This document shows positions 37,231 to 49,029 of a DNA stretch of 64,000 nt, in pieces. Position 1 is the first letter of the stretch, and every line of letters begins with the position of its first letter. This stretch comes from Sipunculus nudus (taxonomy: Eukaryota > Annelida > Sipuncula > Golfingiida > Sipunculidae). Below the pieces are notes generated by a model. The model was not told the DNA's origin and searched no databases. It saw only the letters and a list, made by a program, of their open reading frames with translations. Location: assembly GCA_026874595.1 (NCBI GenBank), contig CM049307.1, positions 55,511,870 through 55,575,869 of the forward strand, given 5' to 3'. The position numbers were made by a program, and so were the translations under genes.

Positions 37231-38264
37231 ATGTCGGCTGTTGACACAGTTTTGACTGCAACCATATGTATATGCTTTTCAATGGCTTTGGTGGTAGACC
37301 TTAAAAATAGGGACTGTATGTGAATATGACTCAGTTTTGAACATCTTAAACATTCAAAATTAAATTAATTGTAAATGGAGAGTTCATATCAGTAAAACCC
37401 AGAGAACCTTTAATGTTACCTTTGTACATATTGACGATATTGTACAAGAATTTGTTCCAATTTGGTCACCTTTGACATCAAGGAAATTAGTTACCCAAAA
37501 ATCAAAAGCACACTGTCTTATGCTTTTTACAAGATTTCTCTGCTTCTCTGCCAAATTTACCTTGAGTGCTGCCGGCATTGTCTATTATTCAGTGGTGACA
37601 CCACTTCAAAGAAGAAAATATAATGGCAGAAAAATCTTATATAGTGTACAGTTAAAAGGACTTTACCCATTCAATGACCGGTGCTCTCTGGTGAAGGAGC
37701 ATTCTCCAAATGATTTTCCAGAACTTCCACACATTCTGCCATGACTGCCAAGACTAAGTGTCGAAAACTTGATGTTCCGTTTGAATAAAACAAAGCATCA
37801 ACAGCAGCAGCAGATAAAAATACCACCCAGTGATTGATTCTGTCGTCCAAGTCTTTAGCTTGCCCAGGAACCAGCTGGCTTTATTTGAGTGCACTCAACA
37901 AGTCGCTCGTAAATATAATAGATGCTCCCCAGTTGTTGTCAGTGAAGAATCAACAGAGTTCATGCTTCATTGAAGATGCTAACAATGTGATAAAACCATT
38001 GAGTCGTAGCCTTGTGGGTGAAGCCTTGGGCTTGGGTCCAGAGGTTAACCCAGCTTTAGGTAAAGCAAAGGTAAAAGGTGGGGGTTTACAGTCTGATATT
38101 ACCAACGATGTCAGTCTCATCTGACTTTACACTTTGCCTTCCTGGTTTTTTGGGCTTGTTTATTCTTGTAGATTTCTAAGCTCCCTGGGCAGCATACAAC
38201 CAAAGCAGCCATATCAGGCACTAGAAGGTTATTAGCAAGCGGTGCCCTATAGTGATTACCGGGT

Positions 38265-38640
38265 CAGTCCGTCCATCCGTCCTTCCGTCAGTGACACTTT
38301 TTTTCGCGCGCGATAACTCAACAACAACATATACTGCAGCTCTCCCAAATTCACAGGGTTGATTGGTACCTATGAGGGCTCCAGACCTATTGAATATCAG
38401 ACTTGTCAGAATTCAAATATGGCTGCCACAGCCAAATCGCTGATTTTCTTTTGCACGCAATAACTCAACAACAACCTACTGCAGCTTTCCCATATTCACA
38501 GGGATGATTGGTACCTATAAGGGATCCAGACCTATTAAATTACAAACCTGTCGGAATTCCAATATGGCTGCAACAGCCCAATCACTGATTTTCTTTCACG
38601 CCGAAAACTCAACAACAACATTCTGCAGCTTTCCTAAGAG
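38265..38640. repeat. ~145-bp tandem repeat, two and a part units
   Basis: CGATAACTCAACAACAAC begins units at about 38311, 38458 and 38602. Each full unit continues with CTGCAGCT, ATTCACAGGG, TGATTGGTACCTAT, CCAGACCTATT, AATATGGCTGC and CTGATTTTCTTT. The leading edge has GTCCGTCCATCCGTCCTTCC, linking it loosely to other TCCG repeats in the window. The array is followed at once by a minus-strand SINE head. Confidence 0.85.
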
Positions 38641-38735
38641 TCTTTGCGCAGACGGCAGCCAGAATGGGACGCAAACCCCCCACCTTGCAGTCACAAATCC
38701 AGCGCCCTTAACCATTATGCCACCATGCTCCACGT
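38640..38735 (-). mobile_element. tRNA-derived SINE head on the minus strand
   Basis: Read on the minus strand, TGGCATAATGG (38712-38722) fits the A box and GGTTTGCGTCC (38667-38677) is the B box with two mismatches to consensus. The separation, about 35 bases, is tRNA-like. It does not fold cleanly as a tRNA, so a SINE is preferred. A plus-strand CTGGCCTGATGATTAGGGCA at 38743 looks like a second, opposed A box. Confidence 0.6.
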
Positions 38736-39019
38736 GGAGGAACTGGCCTGATGATTAGGGCATTGGGCTTTAGATCAGAAGTTTGCATTATATAACAGCC
38801 AGGTGTGGAATTAAATTTAAAATTGGATGCACAGTTCGTCTTGATATCTAAATAAACTCCTATGCCTTCTGGACTGTTCCCATAGGTCCATGGCCTGCCT
38901 CTGGAACAAGTGGAGATATCCATCTGACTAGAATAGAATGTCATTGTTGAGTCTTCTGGATTTAAAGTTTTCTGTGTACAGGAAGCAGAATAATTAATCC
39001 ATAACTCAACCATGTTAAA

Positions 39020-41880
39020 ACATTAGAGCATATCTCTGCGGTTCTGTTTTTTTACAGTTTTGTCTTGGAGGTACTAACAGGGATTGAACTTGGGACCTTA
39101 AGCTCAGAATTCCAAAGCCTTTATGCTCAGTCTTATCTCTTGCCAATGTTCACATTGCTAAAAGGAAATCCATAGGCACATTGGAAATCATGAAGTTGAC
39201 TTCATATATATTGGGTATGCTGAGTGCCAAGGGGTTTATAAATGTTCAGACAATTTTTTGGAAGTCATATCTGATCAAATTATCCTCAGTACTTGATTTA
39301 AAAAAAAAGGAGATTGATCTGTGACAGAATATCCAGTATAATAATTTGTACATGCGTTAACTGTAATGGAGTGCTACCTATGTGTTGGAGTTGTGATTTA
39401 AAAAATAATTTGAAGCATTTCTAATATCAGGTGACCAGGCATCCATGGGAACCGCATTCCTTAAGGTTTCAACCTACAAAAGAATAAAAAATGGTACATC
39501 ATGACAAGGGAATAGGAAGATTTACTGCACACTTCTTAGGAACATGGAGTCACCTGGCAGGGTGGCTCTGTTGAAGCACTCACTAGGGTCCTCTCAGGCC
39601 CTGTTATGCTGCATCAGCAAGAGCCATTGCTGTCAACCAGTGTACAGTTTTGTGTTAAATGGCTGCAGTGAGGGCTCGTGACTTAACTAGTTTATGAATA
39701 CCAGATTATGTTTGTGTAGTGGACCAAATGGTATCAAATTTAAGTGATTGGGTTATCTCACTGGCCTGGCTCAGCCATTGTTGTCTAAAAACAACATGAT
39801 TGTCAGGACTTCTGCCAATATTGCTATTTAGAGATTCTGGCAAAATGTCAGATCTGATATGAGCACTACAAAATAAGAAAAGCAAATATGTGCAGTAATG
39901 TTTTCATTGCACTACAAATAGGATTTATCCTTTTCACCCTAAATTATCTGTTCAAAAAAGCTTTTATTTTTGTTCCCATGTTGATGTTTTGTTTTTCATT
40001 TTGTTCTGCTGCTACAAGCTACATGTGGGACAACAGAGGCAATGTCTTTCTTTTGTCAATAATTGGTTTGCTATTTGCTGAGTGGGTTTTCCTGGGTATA
40101 TTCTTTTGTTACTTTTCTTTTAACCTTTTCATCTTGAGGAAACATGTCTGTGGTGCCACTTCCTACAATTTAGTTTTGTGTTTTTTGGGAGTTAGTTTTT
40201 CCATGGAATACAAAGCAGTTTCTTAGTTATAAGCTTGAAATGATCAATATTCAGAAAGTGTAAAGGGTTTCTTCAATGCATAATCCAGTGTTTATATGAC
40301 TAATGATAGAATAGAATACAACAACTTTCAACTACAATCAACTGTCAGTTTTAAATGGCATATTCATTCAAATTTTTTAGATACATTTAAAGTAGTATAC
40401 AACTTACTCAAGCTGATGGTAAATTTTAGAAAACCCTGCAAATCATACAGTATTCTTTATTTCTCTAAAATTAGATTGGGTAAACAGAACCAGTTTGATA
40501 TAGCGTTGATCTTGATCCTGGACATATTGATAGCATAAGCATTGACATATATATATAAAACAGGATGAACTTTCGGTATTAATAATCATGACACTGTCTT
40601 GATATATTTTAACAAAAGCTGACAGCAGAGGAAACCTTATATGGGCAATGTGGATGATAGCTGATATATTAGTAACATACACATTGGCTTTTAAAGTTTT
40701 ATATATAGGATTATAGGAGTACTGACAGATCTGGAAGCTGTATGGGTGTTCTATATTTATATTTGATACCTGAATGGCAGCGAGACTTCATGCTCGTCAT
40801 GATAAGGGTCTCAGATCAATAAATACGAGGGCTTGACCCCTGTGATTTAAGAGATCAATCGCTACGATTGTTCCCCCGTGGCCAGCCCTGTGGCTCCACC
40901 TTTGATGTGATTGATCAGGATGCTTTTGTTCAAAAACCATTCCTGCGTATTGTTTGGCAGGAGGTATTTCTGTTTCCGCTGTTTTATTTCGCTGATTTTT
41001 TTTTTCTATTTGCTTTAGTCCCGGAACCCTAACTGGCTCTGTACATAAAGCAGGTTCAAGGAAAATATAATGTATTTGGTGGACAGACTTGTCTGGCCAC
41101 ACACATAAATCGTTAGATCCAGGTTCAGCCAGTAAAAGCATTTGCGGCTCAGTGGGATTTGTGCTTCTAGCTTTTTGGCTGAAGCATCATGACAACTTAT
41201 TTAACTTATTAAGTTAGATATTAATTACAAGTATATAATATGAATGAGAAAAAGAGGTTATTTTATGTTTTATCTCAATGCATAGAAGACAAAAAAAATA
41301 TGTTTACAATGCACATGAATAGCATATCATTCATATGTGTAATACTTTCATTGACACCAAGATCTACTGGCATAGACCTACTTTAAGGAAAAATGGAAGT
41401 CCCAAGCTTGCTTCAATTAATATTTTATATATTTCTTTATCCTGTCACCCTTTAATTGTGATAAACTTCAATCTAAAAAAATGCAAATTAAGTTATTATA
41501 TAAAAGTAAAATATTAAAAAGTAACATTCTGGCCAAGGTATTATTTTTCAATATGCTCTGAGTAATTGGATAATAATAGATAAGCCACTTAGTTGAGATG
41601 CATTTATTGGATCTGGACAAATTAATTGCAAAATTCTCCACAGAGGTTGGTTTTCTTTCTTGAATTTTTAACATTGTTTGTTTACTCTGAAAGTTTGCAC
41701 CAGTTTCAGCAAGTTTTCATTAATTGACTTTTTATAATCATTTTACTGTGTCAAGTTTTAAAATTGGCGGTAGTCTTAATCAATTATGTTTTCAAAATTC
41801 AACCCAAGGCCCACCTTTACCCAGTAAACAATGGTAATCAAGCATTAGAGTGTGTTATGTGTTAATTGTACGTTAATTAT
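39020..41880. other. No supported gene
   Basis: The longest frames are 112 residues plus (39888-40226, hydrophobic from T-rich sequence) and 114 residues minus (40797-41141). Neither has recognisable motifs or clear splice sites. I treat both as chance; the minus one is the less certain. Confidence 0.4.
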
Positions 41881-41888
41881 TCTTGCAG

Positions 41889-42009
41889 TGCTGCAGCAGG
41901 TGTTTGTTTCTATGGCAACGAGGAGGCCCACAAGGGTGTGCATGGTTTTACAACTGCAGTTCATAAAGTTGAGGCAACGGTGTCCGGAGAGAAGGGGATC
42001 ACAGCAGTG
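41889..42009 (+). CDS. Candidate internal coding exon, unidentified
   Basis: Preceded by GTTAATTATTCTTGCAG (good acceptor) and followed by GTGAGT (strong donor). The 121 bases are one base plus 40 codons, so the exon would start in the third codon position and end at a codon boundary; the right-edge exon at 63879 starts at a codon boundary, so the two could be joined directly. The preferred frame reads AAAGVCFYGNEEAHKG onward. Another plus-strand frame and a minus-strand frame are also open, which lowers confidence. I recognise no domain. Embedded GTTTCTATGGCAAC (41906-41919) fits an RFX X-box, so the block might instead be a regulatory element. Confidence 0.4.
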
Positions 42010-42940
42010 GTGAGTGACAAACACAGTAACCCACAACCTCGCAAAAAATCAATACCTCAGGCCGCTGTTTTGTCTATCCCAATCAACACCCTCAGAAGCT
42101 TATGAAGCAGAAAATAGAACTGGTCGTAAATAGACGCGGGGCCCAGATTAGCTGGTGCTGTAGCAGGCTTTAAAATCGTAGATCACACGAACCGTAAAAT
42201 ACAAACTGCCTTTGTGATGTTGTCCCCTTGTTCTGGTAATTTGGAATTCGTAAACCACTGATCTTAAAGGTCGCACATCTGGTGTAAAGGATGAACTGCA
42301 CTTTTCAGAACCTGTTAATATTTGTTAGAAATCCAAAGAGGATCCATTGCACAACAACAAAATTAGAGTTTGTCATTTTGAACAGTTTCATGATTGGCCT
42401 CATGGACAAGGTTGGTGACCTAAAGTGCAAAAAACTTCAGTATAAAAAACAGCTATTCATCAACCATTTCCACAGAATTTATATGGTTTCTGGTTCACTC
42501 TGCTTAAATATTAATTAACGCTATGTAATTCATGTCACGAAAAGTCCTTATAGTATCTGTGTGATGGATGTATATGAGCTTGTTTATCTAAAAGCTGTTA
42601 GTGAACACAGCATTTGCTGACTAACAGAAATACCATGTAACCTAAGGTGGTTGGTTGCATATATGTGGTAGGTGTAAATTAATCAGTTGCAAAACATCCT
42701 TTGTAAACACTGGTTCATCTGATTTACTGCTAGATGTCCTTGTTGAATGTGTTTAGATCATTTAATTGGACCCCCACATGTTATTAACACCTAGATATAA
42801 ACAAACACCTGTATGCTGTGGGATCATCTTACCTATCTTATAAAAGGTTCAAGGGATATCTTTAGTTAACAGACTAATAATAATGGAATATATACCTTTA
42901 ATAAAAGTATATCTTTAGAGAATATGGTCATCTTTAGATA

Positions 42941-44260
42941 CTGTAGATTCAGATATTATCGTGGGCTTAAAATTTCGTCGATTTTGCGCAAAACGCATAT
43001 CGTGGGGTATTTGAATTCGTGGAAAGACAATGAAAATTTTAGGAAATCATGGTTTATAAACATCTCCATAGAAGTAACGCAAGGAAGACGAGAACATGTA
43101 ATACAGACGGTTGTTCGACTGAGATGTTTATCACTCGGTTGTGCCTGTACCGCGGTCAGTCTGGTCAATGTTGCGCAAACAAGCTTCGCCCGGCCAGAGC
43201 TTAACAAAGGAATTAATCAGCCGTGATTTACCCGCGGCACACGATACATCGCCTGAAAGTTATAATAAACGATCACATCACGTACACAGAAAACGTAATC
43301 CCTCACTTGATCGGAGGAAAATGAAACGGGGCCCGTCCGTTTTTAACTTTATGTTCATCATGGCGGTTGTCACATGTGGCGCCTGTAAAACCCGAAGGCG
43401 GCCCTAGGACAAGAGGTTCGTTCGTTATTCGACGTATCAACTATTTGGATATTATAAAACAAATAGAAATCGGTTTAACGTGTCGACTAGACAGAGATCG
43501 ACTTATCTGAAAATTAGGGGGGTTTGTTTGCTCACTTATATTCTGCGACGCTTAGGCCTTCTTACGCGAACATTTATGCACAGCTATCGGCAATATTCGG
43601 AAGAAGTACCTCTTGTCTTATTAATGGCCCACATTTATGCACCAAGCTGTAGTCGGCAATATTCGGAATATGTGTTTTTTAACACTTTACATTCGCATCC
43701 CGCGGTAATGCAAATGAGATTACATGGACGAGCCTCGGTAACCGTGGTAACGAACATTAGCACATGTGTATCGTTCTTGTCGTGTCAGTACTGTACCGCT
43801 TTCCGTGATAGAAATGTCCTATTGTTCTGGAATATTTCACCGGAAATGTTGACAAAAAGGAAATGTGGGGATATGTTTTCAGTTCAAAGTAAAGTTTGAT
43901 ATTGTTTTAATGTAAACATTTCAGGAAGACGTGTTCATGCGATATTAGGGGAAATTAGGGAATTGACAACTGAATATTTATAAAACACGTATTGTTTATA
44001 GTAGTTTGCAGAAAAAAATGATTCAACAAATTTATTATATGCATCAATGACAATCATAAAATAGTAATAATCATTTTTGTTTTACCTTTATTGAAAACTC
44101 AGCCAGCGATAAAAAATGTAGATGAAATTTGCTACAAGCTACCGTTTAGATGTTCTCTGACCGTGTGATTTTTTTATCGTTTGGATCATGAATTCGTGGA
44201 TAACCTTGATCCACGAAAACCACGAAAATAAAATCCCAACTAATATTTCTGAATCTACAG
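42941..44260. mobile_element. TA-flanked TIR element with CpG-rich cargo
   Basis: CTGTAGATTCAGA at 42941 and its reverse complement ending at 44260 form terminal inverted repeats, each bounded by TA (42939-42940, 44261-44262). Subterminal stretches with ATTCGTGG and CCACGAAAACCACGAAAAT recall the TTCGTGG-rich ends of a MITE class common in molluscs. The interior, about 43070-43905, is strikingly CpG-rich and not obviously repeated elsewhere in the window. It has a 61-bp direct duplication (ACATTTATGCAC at 43570 and 43631) and a 139-residue open frame without known motifs. No transposase is evident, so it is non-autonomous, possibly carrying captured host sequence. Confidence 0.75.
43738..43751. 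promoter_or_regulatory. RFX-type X-box match
   Basis: GTAACCGTGGTAAC has two intact half-sites (GTAACC and GGTAAC) separated by two bases, fitting the X-box consensus GTHRCC-NN-RGYAAC bound by RFX factors. It lies in the CpG-rich cargo of the TIR element. Function is inferred from the motif only. Confidence 0.4.
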
Positions 44261-44264
44261 TAGT

Positions 44265-47200
44265 AGACCATGCCTAAGGCCTAATTGTTAGTTTAAAAAT
44301 GTAGAAAAAGTGGGCTTCCTGCAAGCTTGACTTAATGTAAACACTAATAAACAGGGACTAAAGTCTCAGACCAGCAAACAGATACTTCTGGAAGTTGCTA
44401 TGTTTCTGTATTAAATTGCTCACCATTAAGTCTTTCTGTAGCTGCCGAGTCAACTCAAAAGGGTTACTGTCATGTTTCTCATAAAAATGCATTTTTTATC
44501 GTACTATTTGAAGATCCAGTTAAGATCACAAAGTGCAAGTCTGCATATAATTTTCCATCTGACATTTTATATCCTTAGATTGTCTTTTGTATGTCTGTAA
44601 GTTAAGTTTATTTTTGCATAATATTTCAGGATGTAGGTTTAACTGTTAGGTACAGCTCTTTGTAAGCCTGACTGATCAGCATAAAGTTTATAGGGGTGGA
44701 TAATCAGCAACTGAAGGATGTGATTCTTGTACTATTTTTGGGTTTGTATAGGAGTTTAAGTACAAGTGTTTATCTAGCTTGGTGATCAATGAAAATGTTA
44801 TACTGGTTGAATGTATCCTCAAGTGATGCAAGTTTTATTTGCTTAAAAACGAGTAGACATTTAAAAATAACTTTACAGTCACAGAGTGTGCTGTATAGTA
44901 CACTATTTAGGGGTCTGATTTTTCTAGAAAAGTCTTTGGACAGCTGAATAGTGAAATTCTTATTTTGCTCTTGGACAAAAGAAATAAAAAAAAATTATCT
45001 GTTATTACAGAAACTTTTAAATTTCATTAGAAGCTTTATACACGTGAGAGAAAATTTTATAGCCTTAGATCATTTTCAAATGAATTATATAAACTTCTTT
45101 TTTTTTTCATTTTTGTGAGAGGGTAAATATCACATAATGAAAATTAAGGGCAAGAGGTATCATTGTCTATGCATTTAAATTCTGCCTTAAGATTGAATAA
45201 GTATAGGCAGATTTGGTGATTCACCTCAAACTGTAATGGTCAGTATATATCACTTAGTTGGCTGTAAAACTGCAGGAATCCTGTAACTGGCCTGTGCTAA
45301 CAGTGGCACAGACACACACACACGCAATGAGCTGAATACATAATAATTGCTCCTCTCAACTAGGAAGCCATGAATATTAAAAACAACAAGTACCAAAAAC
45401 ATTGACACCAACACCCATACATACACGAAGCCAAATACATTATAGCTGCTGCCCCTAAAAAGGCAGCGCTATAAAAATTGATCGGATGAAGAAGCACTGA
45501 AGCGAGCAGCTCTGGCCAAATTTAATTTCCAGCTCAGTCTCCCTGTTTTGTCAGTGGCCTATATTTATGGCAGGTTGGAGTCTTTTGTCCCTCACTCCGG
45601 TCTCCTGCCATTTCCATAAAGACAAGAAAGGTGCTTGTTGACTTATTAGGACGTCAGGCACTTCACCCCCTGGGTAGGCACCAGGTCTCTGTGCTTGCCC
45701 ATGCTGGTATTTTAAGGTTTGACCATTTTTTTCTGGTCTCGTTATTCTTTACCATAAATATCCCAGACGTAGCGCCATATTCTTGCTTGTCCCAGGGGTG
45801 TGCTACCTGGGTTATTAAAAGATACATAATTCATCTACAGCTACATCTTGTTCTTATGTAATATATCACGCCTGTTGCCATGGCTTAGCTTGCGGGAGGC
45901 TGGTATTATAACATATATTGACAGCAACGGCACCCTGGATGTGATAAAAAACACAACGTGCCAAGTCATGCTAACAATAACCCCAGATTTTGTGTCTATT
46001 TTGAGCTTGCTCCATAACCACAGAAGGGTCAGGGTTAAAATAATCCAGAAAATGGCTAATTATGTACAAGTTACAAGTATTCATTTAATAAACATAAATT
46101 ATCTCCATATCACATATAAACATTTTTTACAACAGTTTAGAGTGTTCCTACAGGTGTTGCTTTAAGAAAATATGACGCCACCAAAAATGTGCAGGACACC
46201 ATTCAAAATTGTTATTTAAACTGAAGTATGAACCAGAGCTGTATTTTCTGTGCTGCAGTTCTGCCAATTTCTGGTATAAGAGTATTAAAGATATATATGA
46301 TTTGTAAAGTCACTGAAATGCACCAAAATGTCACCCTGCTGTGGTTTCAGCCTGATCCTGATTTCTCTTTGGCTTGTGTGCTCTGTAATTTGTGACATAC
46401 CTTGATGGGTGAATGTTTGGATATTCTCGGAAATTCCTTTTATCTTTACCTTCAAGTACTTAAGCAGATTCACATTTTGATTAACTTTAAATTTAATTAA
46501 GAAAAATTTACACATACTCAGACTGGCAGTAATAAAATGAAAATTATTTATCTTTCTATACAGTACAAAACCCCAACAGCTTTTATACAGGAATGCCAAC
46601 CTGTTCTGTGCTAGCATAGCAATAGGTTAAATTATTGATGAAGTGGGATGGACAATAAAATATGAAATACACTTTTTATTGCACCTGGATATTAAAGGCT
46701 TTGAAGTGGAATACCATAGGAATGCTAACCACATGGTTCAGTTGAACCAATACATGCAAAGAGGCAATTTCCATCTAGACAGCCTAGCATTGATTAACTG
46801 TACGCATTGCTATAATTGTTTGCATGTGCCTTTCCCATTTGAGACGTCTGTGTGGAGGTTAAATGCGGCCACATTTTGATACACAGTAATTGAATCATCC
46901 CTGAAGCATTAAAGTGGAGTGATAGAGACCAGCTGGAGACAAAAGTGGGGGAACTGAGTGGAGAGAAGCATTGGGAATTGTCTGGAGAGTAGCACTGGGA
47001 TCACTCTCCAGCAGATGATAAACTGCTGTTCTTCATTCTCACATCTGTCACTTTCTCTCCAATGGGAGTTCCCTCCGACCTACTGTCGATTGATTTCATT
47101 GAACTTTGTTCGGAATGTCAAGTTCTGTTAGTACCGGTAGCTTGTTTTCTGTTTTGTGATTTTTATGTCCATGCTACAAAAAAGATCTTTTAATGGCATA

Positions 47201-48370
47201 AAGTAGAGATGAAGATATTTTTATCATTTTCTATTTTCTGTTGTGCATTTTTATATCTTTTTTCTCTCATTTTGTTCTTGATGGTACAGACATCAGTCTG
47301 TCCTGTTTAAAATCTGTTGGACTCTTTATAACTGCTTTTTTGCTTTGCTACATTACTAGACAGATTAAATAATAGAGCTATTTCATGGAAAGAGTATTGA
47401 TAATCAAATTGTTTATGTTACCAATAAATCAAAGATAAATATTATTGATCAATCTGTGTATGTTTGATCCTGTTGCTGAAGATTGACAATGTGATATGTT
47501 CGAAAGCTGCAGCCTCCAATTTGAAGACATTGAATTAGAGTTTTTACTTACAATATTATTGATCTTTTATATTGTCTGCCCATATTGAAAAAAAAGGAAT
47601 ATCTGCTTGTTCTATGTTCCTTTGGTTCCTTAATAAATTGTTCTGATTCTGCACACATATTAATTAGTTCATTTAATAAAGGATGCACTCTGTGTTGGTT
47701 ACTGTAGAAACTGTATGATAATATCACGAATACGAAACTGAAAAAGTGAAAGTCACAAAAATTATCCGAGCAAATATGAAGCCAACCACAGTATCATATT
47801 ATTTATAAGCCATGGATGTGTTCTTTATGTTTTTATTATGATTGATGCATTGATTATCTGTGATTAGGTAGGTTGCAGATTACTGTCACTTTTTCAATAT
47901 TGATTAAAAACCTTGGTTTACAAATATAAATGGGGTATTAATAATCGATTGAAACCTTTACTGGTGACTACAGCAAATATTATCTCTGACACCTCAGTTT
48001 AATCATCAAATTTCTTTTTATCATGAAAGTTCTGTATATAAGTTCTAGAATATTTTACATATGTTTCTCTGCAAAACTGCAGAAAAACTTTTTTTCCAAA
48101 AATACTGAAATTTGTCAAGGTGTAAAGTAACTTTGGGTGTGCTGAATGAAACAAGTTTTTAGGTGTTAGGCAATAGTTCACATGCATGCCACAAGCCTGT
48201 ATAAAAAATGAGTTGCATATTACACAATTATGAACATCATTAGAGTTTTGACTCTAGGTATTAATTTAAGTACCTTTTTGCATGGCAGAGTCAAGTGTTA
48301 ACGCAGTTTTATCATGATTTAAATTCTAGATTATGAGCACATTATATATATATATATATTGATGCCCTGA
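44265..48370. other. No supported gene
   Basis: AT-rich. A short (CA)n run is at 45312-45323. Slightly GC-richer blocks at 45480-45900 and 46880-47100 lack clear coding or repeat structure. A TGTTGCCATGGCTTAG at 45877 is a half-matching X-box. (TA)n microsatellite sequence is at 48344-48358. Confidence 0.4.
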
Positions 48371-48373
48371 GTT

Positions 48374-49025
48374 GTGCCTTCAGGGGACGTCAGGATCGAG
48401 GCAGCAGTGAATTTGGTCTGCTGTAAGTGTGAGATATCAGTTATGTGTCATATCCACTTAGCACCATCAGCCGGTTCGGTCGCCTTTAAGAAATTTAAGC
48501 GGGCTGGTCAAGGGGCTTATGGGATTGCCTGTGGGATTGGGAGAGTCTGTTATCAATACTTTCACCCCAGGATAGGTTGTGTTGGCCTTACTGTGATCCT
48601 GTTAAATAGAAGAGCGGCAGAATCCTGCAGTTTAGCAGGATATCACCATCACCTTGGCAACAAGAACCTGGAGAGTATTGATTCGGTGCCACTGCAGCAT
48701 CACAAGTCTGCGTTGTCCTTCCAAACTCAAAGAGATGCATCCCTCCATCAACGTTTCATTGTAACCATGGTAACGCTTAGTGCAAAAAATAGACGTTATC
48801 AATTCTCGTCAGTTCATGTTGTTGCTTTTGATTCGGGTCTCAGATTCCGTCAAGTATATGATGAAGAACGACAAGGTTGAGAAAAAGGACGCTTGGTCCT
48901 CCATGAATAAATTCTGCATCGCTCATCTTGCAGTGTGGATTTAGCTGCCAAGGTGGGCACAGTGGGATTCCTTTGATAATGTGAGGTTTTCTAGATCCTG
49001 TGCCAGACCTCTGGAATATCACTGT
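48374..49025 (+). promoter_or_regulatory. GC-richer block with CRE-like and X-box sites
   Basis: A compositional island in AT-rich DNA. GGGACGTCAGG at about 48383 is CRE-like, and GTAACCATGGTAAC at 48761-48774 matches an RFX X-box in both half-sites. A plus-strand frame is open for 168 codons (to 48880) without an ATG start nearby or any recognised motif. Inside it, CTTCAG|GGGACG and CTGCT|GTAAGT would bracket a microexon of about 40 bases. The block could be an enhancer, an alternative promoter, or coding; sequence alone does not decide, and I favour a regulatory element. Confidence 0.3.
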
Positions 49026-49029
49026 TTAG

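Noticed and set aside
37384-38124. Cluster of 64-96 residue frames on both strands, one starting MAECVEVLENHLEN on the minus strand in another frame
   Set aside because: Frames are short, end quickly, and no exon boundaries or homologous family could be supported.
39888-40226. 112-residue hydrophobic plus-strand frame resembling a membrane protein
   Set aside because: Hydrophobic residues follow from T-rich sequence; no splice sites or family features.
40797-41141. 114-residue minus-strand frame
   Set aside because: Composition is plausible but there are no splice sites, signal peptide or recognised motif; left unannotated for lack of support.
43480-43899. 139-residue plus-strand frame
   Set aside because: Lies inside the TIR element, contains a 61-bp internal duplication, lacks known motifs and splice signals.
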